NCBI RefSeq assembly: GCF_030769565.1
Contig: NZ_JAVCAP010000012.1
Coordinates: forward strand, 60,872 to 124,871
Direction of reading: 5' to 3'
Origin: Methylophilus aquaticus
GTDB lineage: Bacteria > Pseudomonadota > Gammaproteobacteria > Burkholderiales > Methylophilaceae
DNA: 64,000 nt
Position 1 is the stretch's first letter, and every line of letters begins with the position of its first letter. A model generated the notes under the pieces. That model saw only the letters and a program-made list of their open reading frames with translations, was not told the DNA's origin and did no database searches. A program made the translations under genes and the position numbers. This document shows positions 18,177 to 26,314 of this stretch, piece by piece.

Positions 18177-19652
18177 CTAACGCTTCTTGATAAAGAGGTA
18201 AGCCCCGATCAGCCCGGTTGCACTGATCAACAGTGCAGCAAGAATTTCAAACACATCGCGAAACTCTTTGCTCACAGAGTCGAAGCTCCATTTGTGCAGA
18301 TAGGCAAACACAAAGCCTTCCAGACCATCGCTATCATTGATACTGGCCGCAAGTACGCCAGTGGCTGGCTCCAGATAAAAGCGCTGATGGTTGGCTTGCG
18401 TGGTTTGCACCCTAAGTACGGGCAAGCGTTTAAAAATAAAACCATATTCGTTGGCAAACGCAGTGACCCAGTTAACACCTTGCACATCAAAAACGGTGTT
18501 TGACCCCAAAGTCTCAAGCCATGCAGAAGCAAAACTCACTGGCGTCAGAGCGACTGTTGTGTTGTTTCTGCTCAGCCATAGCGCTGGTTCCTGAGACGGA
18601 TGCCTATCTGCGGCGTGATGCTGATGCAAGGCTGCCACCTGTGCAGAAGGCAGGTTAGAAACTCCGGCGGATGCTGGAATAATTTGCCAGAATAGCGTTT
18701 TTTCCCGGCCGTAAATATCGAGTTTTAATACCCGACCGGTTGCCAGTGCAGCCCACGCATGTGCGCTCAATGCCGAACTGTCACTGGTGAAGCTGGTATG
18801 CACGACGGGTCTGCGCTGCTGAATATCCGACATCCACAAATGGAACAGGCCGCTGCTGGCCAGCAATAAAACCAGCAAGGAAACCCACAAACCGAACTGT
18901 CGATGCCACCACTGCATGCCCCAGCGTTTTAATCGGTAAGGCGCTGTGTTGCGTTGCTTGATGTAGAGCACCACTCCGGTCACGGCCGAGGCCAGGATCA
19001 AGATCAGCACCAAGCTTGCGACGGCCAGTTGCAGCAGACTGCATGCTTGCAGAAATGACCAGTTGTGACCAAACTGGAACACCTTGGTGAATAGCGCACG
19101 ACGATCATCCACCAAAGTCGCCAATCTGGATTGCTCAACATCCACATAGGCGCGCAAGCCGTCCTCTCGCTGATAGGCGACACGCCAGACCGGCAACAGG
19201 CGATTCACCGGGTGATAATCAGGCTCAAAAGTATGCATCGCCTGCACCGCAGCAATCGGCTGTCCACCAAGGCCGGTATAGTAATTGGCCAGACTGATGG
19301 CCAGCGCATGTTCTGCATCGTTGCGCACTTCCCCGCTAGCGACAGAGAAGTATCTGGGCGCAGCATCAGGCACTGAGACACGGTAATAGCCTTGGCCGTC
19401 CAGTTGCACCAGACTAATGTGCTCAAATCGGGTGATGCCATGCTGTTGCAACAGTGCAGGCAAAGCGACCGCATGACTTAAATCCACTGGTGCCAGTGGC
19501 GGCATAAACTGCTTGGGTGCAGGCTGCAAGCGACTCATGATGGGGTGAGACGCGCCAGACAATCCCCATAACACCAACCCGATACAGGCAACAATGCCTA
19601 TCCACCGGTGCCAGAATAACCAGTGGTTTTTAATAGATGAATTAATGGCCAT
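18177..19652 (-). CDS. PepSY-domain inner-membrane protein
   Basis: 491 residues from the ATG at 19652, preceded by CGGAG. Membrane segments at about 14-36 (WHRWIGIVACIGLVLWGLSG), about 190-215, about 245-265 and near the C-terminus (FEILAALLISATGLIGAYLF). Large periplasmic PepSY regions lie between them. This is the PepSY-associated transmembrane family (PiuB/FpvG-like) that accompanies TonB receptors; several members help reduce or release metal from ligands in the periplasm. It overlaps the upstream periplasmic-protein gene by 11 bases and is the last gene of the locus. Confidence 0.82.
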   Translation of the reverse strand: MAINSSIKNHWLFWHRWIGIVACIGLVLWGLSGASHPIMSRLQPAPKQFMPPLAPVDLSHAVALPALLQQHGITRFEHISLVQLDGQGYYRVSVPDAAPRYFSVASGEVRNDAEHALAISLANYYTGLGGQPIAAVQAMHTFEPDYHPVNRLLPVWRVAYQREDGLRAYVDVEQSRLATLVDDRRALFTKVFQFGHNWSFLQACSLLQLAVASLVLILILASAVTGVVLYIKQRNTAPYRLKRWGMQWWHRQFGLWVSLLVLLLASSGLFHLWMSDIQQRRPVVHTSFTSDSSALSAHAWAALATGRVLKLDIYGREKTLFWQIIPASAGVSNLPSAQVAALHQHHAADRHPSQEPALWLSRNNTTVALTPVSFASAWLETLGSNTVFDVQGVNWVTAFANEYGFIFKRLPVLRVQTTQANHQRFYLEPATGVLAASINDSDGLEGFVFAYLHKWSFDSVSKEFRDVFEILAALLISATGLIGAYLFIKKR

Positions 19653-20130
19653 GCATTTCTCCGTGCTGGTCATGCACTGTCGATGAAACTGGTTTGCCCT
19701 TGCTAAACTTCACCAGGCCTTTAAAACTGTCTATCCGCTGACGTTGATCCTCCGCCAACCCCTGCTCTTGGCTTTGCAGCAAGGCCGCGAGTGCCTGTGC
19801 ATCGGCCGCAGACATCCCGGCCGCCTCCAAATGCCTGGAGGATGTCAACTCCGCGCCACCGCAAAGCAAGGTATGCCAATGCTGATGGGCAGAATGATAC
19901 TTCAACAAAGCACGTCCGCCTTTATCGCCTTGAATCCAGTCAGCAATTGCCATGCCTTGATGAATCACGATCACCGGCAAAATTAGCGGTATATTGGGTT
20001 TATCCCAGGTTTCATGCATTTCTGTAGCGACAGAGTGCACATCTTCTGCCGCAGAAGCGTGTGCATGTAATAACGTCGCTGACCACCACAACACCAACGA
20101 ACACACCGTTAACTTGATCCAATTATTCAC
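19642..20130 (-). CDS. Periplasmic copper-uptake-associated protein, His-rich tail
   Basis: 162 residues from a GTG at 20130 behind GGAG. Signal peptide about 1-27 (LLHAHASA). The core phrases ADWIQGDKGGRALLK, WHTLLCGGAEL and AADAQALAALL match, from memory, a family annotated as copper-uptake-system-associated; I could not run a search. The C-terminus HDQHGEMHGH and the HSAHQHWH stretch offer many His/Met metal ligands. It lies between the second TonB receptor and the PepSY protein, overlapping the latter. Confidence 0.7.
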   Translation of the reverse strand: MNNWIKLTVCSLVLWWSATLLHAHASAAEDVHSVATEMHETWDKPNIPLILPVIVIHQGMAIADWIQGDKGGRALLKYHSAHQHWHTLLCGGAELTSSRHLEAAGMSAADAQALAALLQSQEQGLAEDQRQRIDSFKGLVKFSKGKPVSSTVHDQHGEMHGH

Positions 20131-20140
20131 AACACACTCC

Positions 20141-20166
20141 AAAAAACCGGGAGCACCGCCCCCGGT
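20141..20166 (-). terminator. Terminator/attenuator inside the uptake locus
   Basis: Minus strand ACCGGG-GGCGGTGCT-CCCGGT followed by TTTTTT, just after the TonB receptor stop (20175). The T-run ends right at the ribosome site of the next gene, so it should lower expression of the two downstream genes relative to the receptors. Confidence 0.7.
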
Positions 20167-20174
20167 AACAATGG

Positions 20175-22247
20175 TTAATACGTCCAGGTCACGCCGAGGT
20201 AAGCGGTGCGGCCATCGCCAGGATAAAACAATGCATCCGTTCCATTCCACCGACCTGAAATACCGGTCGTTGCTGCATATTTTTGGTTAGAGAGATTACG
20301 ACCTTCAATAAACCAAGACCAGTGTTGGTTAATTTTTTGCCCAGCTTTCATCCCCCACAGAAAGTAACTATCAGCATAAAGTGTTTCCGCAAAGTCTACG
20401 TTGTATCTCTGCGGAGACCACTCAATGGTCGGGCCGATGTAAAAGTTTTCGAGCACATCACTGCCACGATAAACCAACTCTGCTCTCAATAATGAGCGTT
20501 GAATGCCTGGCAACCGGTTATTACCAAATAGCGCATCGCCATCGAGTTTAAAATTGTTAATCAGCAAGCTGGAGCGCCATTGCAAATCATACGGTAAACG
20601 CCCGGTCAGACCGAACTCAAGACCCTTGTGTATGGTTCTGTCTGCATTAATGGTGGAAGGACTTGCCACATTGCCTAATGCAAGTAACTCGTCCTGCAAA
20701 CGCGCGTAATAGAGCGCAATATCCCAATCGACATACTCACCGTTCCCTCTGGTTCCAATTTCGTAAGTGGTCCCTCGCTGCGCTTTCAGGGTGCCCGCTA
20801 CAGCCACATTCAACTCACCAAAGCTTGGTGGCTCAAAGCTACGGGAAGCATTCGCAAACAACTGAACATTCGGTTGCAACTGGTATAACACGCCAAGTTT
20901 TGGGCTAGTCTGGTGGTAGTCTGCGTTAAAGCTCTGGTCACCAGTAGAGGTAATCATCTGGTCTTTGGAGTCACGTTTTGAGCGCGTATATTGTAGTCCG
21001 GCAATCACTGTCCACTGTGCATCCAGGCTCAACCTGTCTTCTGCATACACCTCGAAATTGCTCGCTTTTTGGTCGTAATCATTTATTTTTGCACCGCGCC
21101 GTGCATTCACATTACGGAAGTTCTTCGCATCGGTGTGCCCATAAGTCGGCGTCATGCCTGCAATAAACTCGTTTTTGAGGCCAAACAGCTCACCCTCCTT
21201 GATCCAGCGTGCGGATAAGCCATAATCATCAGATTGCTGATCAATCACGCCCAAGGTGTCGTTACCAAAGACGAATAGGTCGACAATCGGATGGAACAAA
21301 CTTTTTCTGGAATAAAAGGCGCCTAACTCCAGTCTGCTCTGATCAAACAGAATCGTGGTTTTGTTTGACACTCGGGTGACGTTAATGTCGCGTTCATTGA
21401 TCCCTTGCCCCGCAAGCGGCCCACCAGTGACAGTGGATAGCTTGGGGTCTGTTTTTAACTGTGACTTTGTTAATGCACTTGGCAATTGTGAGTCGTTGTT
21501 GGTATAGCCGAAATAAAAACGGGTTTCAACATGATCACTGATCTTGACGCCCACATTCCCGGTCAGCCGGTCAGCACTTTGCTGTGCATTATCACGGAAA
21601 CTGCTGGTGCCATACTTGCTGGCTGTGACAAAATAATCAACATCATCTTTGACACCACCGGTACTCACGCCAAGCCTATAGTATCCGTAACTACCGCCTT
21701 CAGAGCGTACTTCTAATGCAGGTGCGTTGTAGCCGGTTCTGGAAATAAAGTTGATACTGCCGCCTAAGTTGCTTGACCCATATTGCAAAGCATTGGCACC
21801 GCGATACACTTCAATGTAATCCGTTGCCATCGGGTCAATGGCCGGAAAGTCAAAGCCACCATCAGCCAGATTGGTCGGCATGCCATCTTGCATCAGTTTT
21901 AAGCCTCGTCCATGAAAAGTGCGTTGCACGCCAGAGCCACGAATCGACAAGCGGGTTTCTTCGGCACCGAAACGTGATTGTGCCAAGACACCGGTCGCCA
22001 TGCCCAGTGTATCCTGCATGTTGCTTGTGCGCCCTTCACGTACGGTCGCCATATCCACCACGGTCGTACCCCCCGCTGTTTTGGATAAGTTTTCCTTGGC
22101 TGTTTCAATATCAGGCTGCGTGAGTGAAGTTTTCTTTTTCTCGGCAGTAACGCGCACTTCATCCAGATGCTCAGTGCCGCCATGCTCTGCCCATGCAAGA
22201 TAAGGTAACGCAGACAAGACAGCTAATACCAATGTTGATTTCTTCAT
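20175..22247 (-). CDS. TonB-dependent outer-membrane receptor (FecA-like)
   Basis: 690 residues. Signal peptide about 1-20 (ALPYLAWA), TonB box DEVRVTA near residue 30, plug domain (about 60-170) with LSIRGSGVQRTFHGRGLKLMQDGMP and IEVYRGANALQYGSSNLGGSINF, then a beta-barrel ending in an aromatic residue (WTY), as outer-membrane assembly needs. It takes up a chelate or metal using TonB energy; the substrate is not visible. It follows the OprC-like receptor by about 60 bp on the same strand, so the pair are probably one transcription unit. Confidence 0.88.
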   Translation of the reverse strand: MKKSTLVLAVLSALPYLAWAEHGGTEHLDEVRVTAEKKKTSLTQPDIETAKENLSKTAGGTTVVDMATVREGRTSNMQDTLGMATGVLAQSRFGAEETRLSIRGSGVQRTFHGRGLKLMQDGMPTNLADGGFDFPAIDPMATDYIEVYRGANALQYGSSNLGGSINFISRTGYNAPALEVRSEGGSYGYYRLGVSTGGVKDDVDYFVTASKYGTSSFRDNAQQSADRLTGNVGVKISDHVETRFYFGYTNNDSQLPSALTKSQLKTDPKLSTVTGGPLAGQGINERDINVTRVSNKTTILFDQSRLELGAFYSRKSLFHPIVDLFVFGNDTLGVIDQQSDDYGLSARWIKEGELFGLKNEFIAGMTPTYGHTDAKNFRNVNARRGAKINDYDQKASNFEVYAEDRLSLDAQWTVIAGLQYTRSKRDSKDQMITSTGDQSFNADYHQTSPKLGVLYQLQPNVQLFANASRSFEPPSFGELNVAVAGTLKAQRGTTYEIGTRGNGEYVDWDIALYYARLQDELLALGNVASPSTINADRTIHKGLEFGLTGRLPYDLQWRSSLLINNFKLDGDALFGNNRLPGIQRSLLRAELVYRGSDVLENFYIGPTIEWSPQRYNVDFAETLYADSYFLWGMKAGQKINQHWSWFIEGRNLSNQKYAATTGISGRWNGTDALFYPGDGRTAYLGVTWTY

Positions 22248-22308
22248 TTTTCTTCCCTATTCAATGATTCAATGTTAACGTCCGCATCGTTGCGAACTTT
22301 GCCCAGGA

Positions 22309-24483
22309 TTAATAAAACAGTGTTAACGCCAGATTGACCGAACGCCCAATTCCAGGCACTTGCAGCCCTTGGCGAACGGTTGCACCCATCGTCGCGCCTT
22401 GTCCAAGATATGCTCCACCGGTTGGGTCAAAGTAGAGCTTATCCAGTATGTTCTCCAACCCCATATCCAAGCGCGCCTTTTTCCATTCATAACTGGTGTA
22501 CATATCGAGCAAGACATAACCCGCAGTTTCGTTCTCGTTACGAATCGCCTGCACACGGGATTTATTCTCGACCATGCGCGTTTGCACACGGCTTTTCCAG
22601 TTGCCATCGGCATGTAATAAGGCCAGCTTTGCATTGAGTGGCATGATGGCGTAGAGGTCGTCATGGCTTTCCGTGTTTTCACCGCGTACGTAGTTCATAT
22701 TCAGCTGCACGCCCACACTGCCCCAGGCGCTATCAACCACCAGTGTTTTTTTGGCGTTCAGGTCAAACCCGTACATTCGTGCGTTTTGATTAGAGAGTGT
22801 CAGGTTAGAAAAACCATCGGTACGTGCGGCACATGTCACCCCTACGCTCACGCAGGTAGCCGCATCGATATAATCACGGATATAGCGATAAAAAGGGGTA
22901 ACCTTGACTTGCCAGTCCTGACGGTCTGCATCGTGCCAATCAGCGGTCAATTGCAAAGTATGAGATTTCTCAGGATCCAGATTGAGATTGCCAACATAGC
23001 CATTACCATCTCCGAACCAGTTATTCATGTTCATGACCATACTGTTGGTGTTTGCCCAGGTATAGCGCTCATATAAATTAGGTGATCGCATTTTCAGCGC
23101 ATACCCAAATTCATAGTCTTGCGTAGCGTCAGGGGTAAATTTTGCCAGCCAAGTACTGTCTACATTGTGGTCGGTCTGGCTTTTATCTTTGGCGTTGAAG
23201 ATCGCAGCCGCCGCACCATAGCCAGCCATTCCAGCCAGACTGTTGTTGTATCCTTGCACATTGTCTGCATCAGAGCTCACCTCACTCAAACGCACGCCAG
23301 CCTGCGTCCACCATTGTGAAGACCATGCAGCATCCCACTCGGCGTAGAGATCATTACGGTCACGCCTGCCATTGTGGATATTTTGGAAAGTATTGGGCGC
23401 CATCATCATGCCGCTACCCGAAGCTGGCCAGTAATCTTCCAGGCTATATCTCTGCAAATCCAAGCCGAAACGCACGGTATCGCGCAGATTCAGCAACCAG
23501 TCCACCTGTGTATTAAACCCCGTGGTATTGCCGCGTGTGTCCATCGGCATGCCCGGCGCATTGCCATACCAAAACTGCTTGTCAGCGCCAAAGTTCATGC
23601 TGTGTTGTGTATGCTCGTGATACACACGGCTCTGCCATTTCCCCCAGTCAAACTTGGCCTCGTGCTTCAGCTGGTATTGCTCACTGCGGTTACCTGTCAT
23701 GTCCATGCGCTGATTGGGAAAACCCTGCTTGTCGATGTCTTGTAAACCCAGCTTGAACTCGAACAAATGATTGTCCATATAAAAACCGAGGGCCAAAGCA
23801 TGGTTGGTTGAACGATAGGCGGAGGATCCGATTTCATCGGCGTCCAGCCAACCTCTGCCCGTTGCAGCCAGACCCGCAGGTTTAAATGCTCCTCCTGCAT
23901 GTGCATTATTGGCATCAACAGTGGCGCCTGTGTAACGCATGTACATTTGCTGATTAGCCACCGAAGCCGAGGCGTTCACACCAAATGCATCATTGTTACT
24001 GCGATAAAAAGTATTCACACTGGCATGTGTCAGCAACTGGTCGTCCGTTGCAAACTCGGGGGTTGCCGAATTGACAATAATGCTGCCAGCGATGCTGTCC
24101 CCTCCCACACTCACTGGCGCCAATCCTTTGAAGACTTTAACTTCGGCAATATTGGTCGGCGCAATGTAGGAAAGCGCCGGATTCATGTGATTAGCACAAC
24201 TCGAAATCAAATCCATGCCATCGACTTTGATACGAATGCGGTCATCGGCCAACCCTTGCATCATCGGCAGACTGGATACGCCGCCGTTACGGCGCAATTG
24301 CAAACCAAGCATATCTCCAATCACATATGCACTGTCTCCCGCTGCTTGTGCAGCATTTTGCTGCGCGACTGCATTGGTTTTTTTGGGTGCTTTAACCTCG
24401 ACATTATTGACTTCAATTGACTCAGCCTGTGCACACAGTGCAGGCAACGCCATGAATACAGTCAGATACATTTTAGATAACAT
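22309..24483 (-). CDS. TonB-dependent copper receptor, OprC/NosA-like
   Basis: 724 residues. Signal peptide 1-20, TonB box near EVNNVEVKAP, and a plug containing the family block CANHMNPALSYIAPT (Cys96, Met100), then a barrel ending LTLFY. OprC of Pseudomonas aeruginosa binds copper through a CxxxM motif in the plug plus an HxM motif in the barrel. Here C96-x3-M100 and H294-S-M296 reproduce both, with similar spacing. Many Met and His residues follow (GNAPGMPMD). The start MLSKMYLTVF is good. It lies downstream of the HTH gene and upstream of the second receptor. Confidence 0.85.
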   Translation of the reverse strand: MLSKMYLTVFMALPALCAQAESIEVNNVEVKAPKKTNAVAQQNAAQAAGDSAYVIGDMLGLQLRRNGGVSSLPMMQGLADDRIRIKVDGMDLISSCANHMNPALSYIAPTNIAEVKVFKGLAPVSVGGDSIAGSIIVNSATPEFATDDQLLTHASVNTFYRSNNDAFGVNASASVANQQMYMRYTGATVDANNAHAGGAFKPAGLAATGRGWLDADEIGSSAYRSTNHALALGFYMDNHLFEFKLGLQDIDKQGFPNQRMDMTGNRSEQYQLKHEAKFDWGKWQSRVYHEHTQHSMNFGADKQFWYGNAPGMPMDTRGNTTGFNTQVDWLLNLRDTVRFGLDLQRYSLEDYWPASGSGMMMAPNTFQNIHNGRRDRNDLYAEWDAAWSSQWWTQAGVRLSEVSSDADNVQGYNNSLAGMAGYGAAAAIFNAKDKSQTDHNVDSTWLAKFTPDATQDYEFGYALKMRSPNLYERYTWANTNSMVMNMNNWFGDGNGYVGNLNLDPEKSHTLQLTADWHDADRQDWQVKVTPFYRYIRDYIDAATCVSVGVTCAARTDGFSNLTLSNQNARMYGFDLNAKKTLVVDSAWGSVGVQLNMNYVRGENTESHDDLYAIMPLNAKLALLHADGNWKSRVQTRMVENKSRVQAIRNENETAGYVLLDMYTSYEWKKARLDMGLENILDKLYFDPTGGAYLGQGATMGATVRQGLQVPGIGRSVNLALTLFY

Positions 24484-24496
24484 ACATACTCCCTGA

Positions 24497-24521
24497 GCCG
24501 CAGCCGTTTATCGACTGCGGC
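24497..24521. repeat. Hairpin between HTH gene and copper receptor
   Basis: GCCGCAG (24497-24503) and CTGCGGC (24515-24521), an 11-nt loop, no T-run. It falls in the short leader before the receptor start and could be a partial stop, an mRNA stabiliser or a protein-binding site. Confidence 0.5.
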
Positions 24522-24555
24522 AGTACTCTAGATTTATTTTTATGAAAAGATTGAA

Positions 24556-24804
24556 TCAGGCTGCAACGCTGTGCCTGACAGCAGCATCAGGTTGCCAGCG
24601 GATCAATGCACCAATCTCGCAATTAAAAAATGCGCAAAGTTTGTCCAGATGCTCGGTGCAGGCGTTGTAGGAAGGTTTCTTGACCATGCGGTGCAAGGTC
24701 ATGCGGCTGATGCCGGTAGATTCGGCGATTTCTTTGAGGGTGATGTGGCGTTTCCACTCCACCTGTTTGGCAAATATCATTGCCTGAAGGTTAATGATGA
24801 TCAT
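24556..24804 (-). CDS. Small Cro/C1-type HTH regulator
   Basis: 82 residues from the ATG at 24804, with GGAG seven bases upstream. The helix-turn-helix is ITLKEIAESTGISRMTLHRMV (about 22-42), followed by the family block LDKLCAFFNCEIGALIRW. Such short Cro/C1 proteins lack a ligand domain but this one has two Cys residues (LCAFFNC) that might sense metal or redox state; that is a guess. It sits between the DUF2946 gene and the copper receptor, so control of the locus is a natural role. Confidence 0.8.
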   Translation of the reverse strand: MIIINLQAMIFAKQVEWKRHITLKEIAESTGISRMTLHRMVKKPSYNACTEHLDKLCAFFNCEIGALIRWQPDAAVRHSVAA

Positions 24805-24819
24805 GTGATGACTCCATCC

Positions 24820-24840
24820 ATGCCTGCGTAGTACAGGCAT
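24820..24840. promoter_or_regulatory. Candidate operator ATGCCTG-N7-CAGGCAT
   Basis: Perfect 7-bp inverted repeat with a 7-bp spacer, starting 16 bp upstream of the HTH start. A second pair, CCGTC/GACGG at 24850-24868, lies next to it just past the DUF2946 stop. The position suits autoregulation by the HTH protein. Confidence 0.5.
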
Positions 24841-24870
24841 TACTCGAAACCGTCAAAACTGCGGACGGAA

Positions 24871-25305
24871 CTAGACTGGGGATGAAGTCAGTGGCGGTGC
24901 GCGGGTGGTATGCGCAGAAGGGTAAAAATACGAAACAACAGGCGCCTGATATTCGCTGAGCGCGATATCTGCCTGTGCTTGCTGAAACAGAATATAAGCA
25001 GGACTGTAAGAAGGCTGCACCACATCATCGATGGCCATATGGCAGAACGGGCAATGATTAAGGTGATGACTGAGCGAAACAGGCTTTTGAGAGGGCTTGT
25101 AATCAATCAGGGTAGAAAGCTGTTTCCCTTGGGTAGTGATGACCTGAATCACTAATTTACTGCCCTGGGTGGAACAGACTTCCTGCACAAAGCTCTTGCC
25201 GCTTTGCATGGGGAAAGCCAGGCTCAATGTCGGCACGAGACTGACCAGCAGCATCGCCATCATGGCGAGCCGGGCAATCCAACGCTGTGTCTTAACATTT
25301 CGCAT
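24871..25305 (-). CDS. DUF2946 exported protein
   Basis: 144 residues. N-terminal hydrophobic signal (about 9-30, LAMMAMLLVSLVPTLSLAF). The mature part has HHLNHCPFCHMAID, the HCPFC motif typical of DUF2946, a plausible thiol/His metal site, and a Tyr/Pro-rich C-terminus. DUF2946 genes are commonly next to TonB copper receptors and PepSY proteins; a chaperone role in periplasmic copper handling is presumed, not shown. First gene of the minus-strand uptake locus and divergent from the DUF808 gene. Confidence 0.8.
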   Translation of the reverse strand: MRNVKTQRWIARLAMMAMLLVSLVPTLSLAFPMQSGKSFVQEVCSTQGSKLVIQVITTQGKQLSTLIDYKPSQKPVSLSHHLNHCPFCHMAIDDVVQPSYSPAYILFQQAQADIALSEYQAPVVSYFYPSAHTTRAPPLTSSPV

Positions 25306-25335
25306 TCCGTGATTCTAGCCGGATTACAGTAGAAT

Positions 25336-25350
25336 AAGCAAACTTTGCTT
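25336..25350. promoter_or_regulatory. Perfect inverted repeat in divergent intergenic region
   Basis: AAGCAAA-C-TTTGCTT at 25336-25350, in the 65-bp gap between the DUF2946 and DUF808 genes. Compact, symmetrical and well placed for a regulator of either gene. Confidence 0.4.
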
Positions 25351-25370
25351 TATCACGGGGAATCATTCAT

Positions 25371-26267
25371 ATGGCCACTGCAAGCCTGCTCGCGCTTTTA
25401 GACGACATCACGACCATGCTTGATGATGTATCGGTGATGAGCCAGCTTGCTGCAAAAAAAACGGCTGGCGTCCTCGGTGATGACCTGGCGCTTAACGCAC
25501 AGCAAGTCAGCGGCATTGCTGCCGAGCGCGAGTTACCGGTGGTATGGGCTGTGGCCTGCGGTTCACTCATCAACAAACTGATCCTGGTGCCCACTGCTTT
25601 GCTGATCAGTGCGCTGGCGCCTTGGCTGATCACACCGCTACTCATGTTGGGTGGCGCTTTTTTATGTTTTGAAGGCTTTGAAAAAACCTGGCACAAGCTG
25701 TTTCATGTAGCGGCAGACCATGCACATGCGGCTGATATTCACCAGGCCATGCAAAATACACAGCAAGACCTGCTTGCGCTGGAACAGGAAAGAATCAAGG
25801 GTGCGATTCGCACAGACTTTATCCTCTCGGCAGAAATCATTGTGATTGCGCTGGGTGTGGTGGCTGAAGTGGTGCTGACGCAACGCGTGATGGTGCTCTC
25901 GGTGATTGCCGTGTTGATGACAGTGGGCGTTTACGGCCTGGTTGCCGCGATTGTGAAGATGGACGATGCCGGATTATGGTTGATGCGCACCTCCGGAACA
26001 CAGGCGCTGTCTCAACTGATACGCAAATCAGGCTGGCTGATGGTATGTACCGTGCCCTACCTCATGCGCTTGCTCACCGTGCTTGGCACCGCCGCCATGT
26101 TTCTGGTTGGTGGCGGCATCTTCACGCACAGTATTCCGCAACTGCATCACTGGCTCAGCAATGTTGCTTTGTGGGATATTGCGCTCAATGGCCTGTTTGG
26201 GTTAGTGTTAGGCGGCGTGTGTTTTCTTTTGTATTCAAGTACAAAATGGTTAATAAATAAAAAATAG
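25371..26267 (+). CDS. DUF808 (YedI) family inner-membrane protein
   Basis: 298 residues, normal family length. N-terminal block [37 protein letters not shown] is characteristic of DUF808. Several membrane segments follow (about 65-105, 145-190, 225-255, 270-292). A conserved [10 protein letters not shown] segment lies after the first helix pair. E. coli YedI belongs here; function unknown. Alone on its strand, followed by the GGDEF/EAL gene after about 50 bp. Confidence 0.85.
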   Translation: MATASLLALLDDITTMLDDVSVMSQLAAKKTAGVLGDDLALNAQQVSGIAAERELPVVWAVACGSLINKLILVPTALLISALAPWLITPLLMLGGAFLCFEGFEKTWHKLFHVAADHAHAADIHQAMQNTQQDLLALEQERIKGAIRTDFILSAEIIVIALGVVAEVVLTQRVMVLSVIAVLMTVGVYGLVAAIVKMDDAGLWLMRTSGTQALSQLIRKSGWLMVCTVPYLMRLLTVLGTAAMFLVGGGIFTHSIPQLHHWLSNVALWDIALNGLFGLVLGGVCFLLYSSTKWLINKK

Positions 26268-26314
26268 ATATTCAAACCAAGTGATTGCTAAATTCCTTTA
26301 AAACGGGGGGGCTT

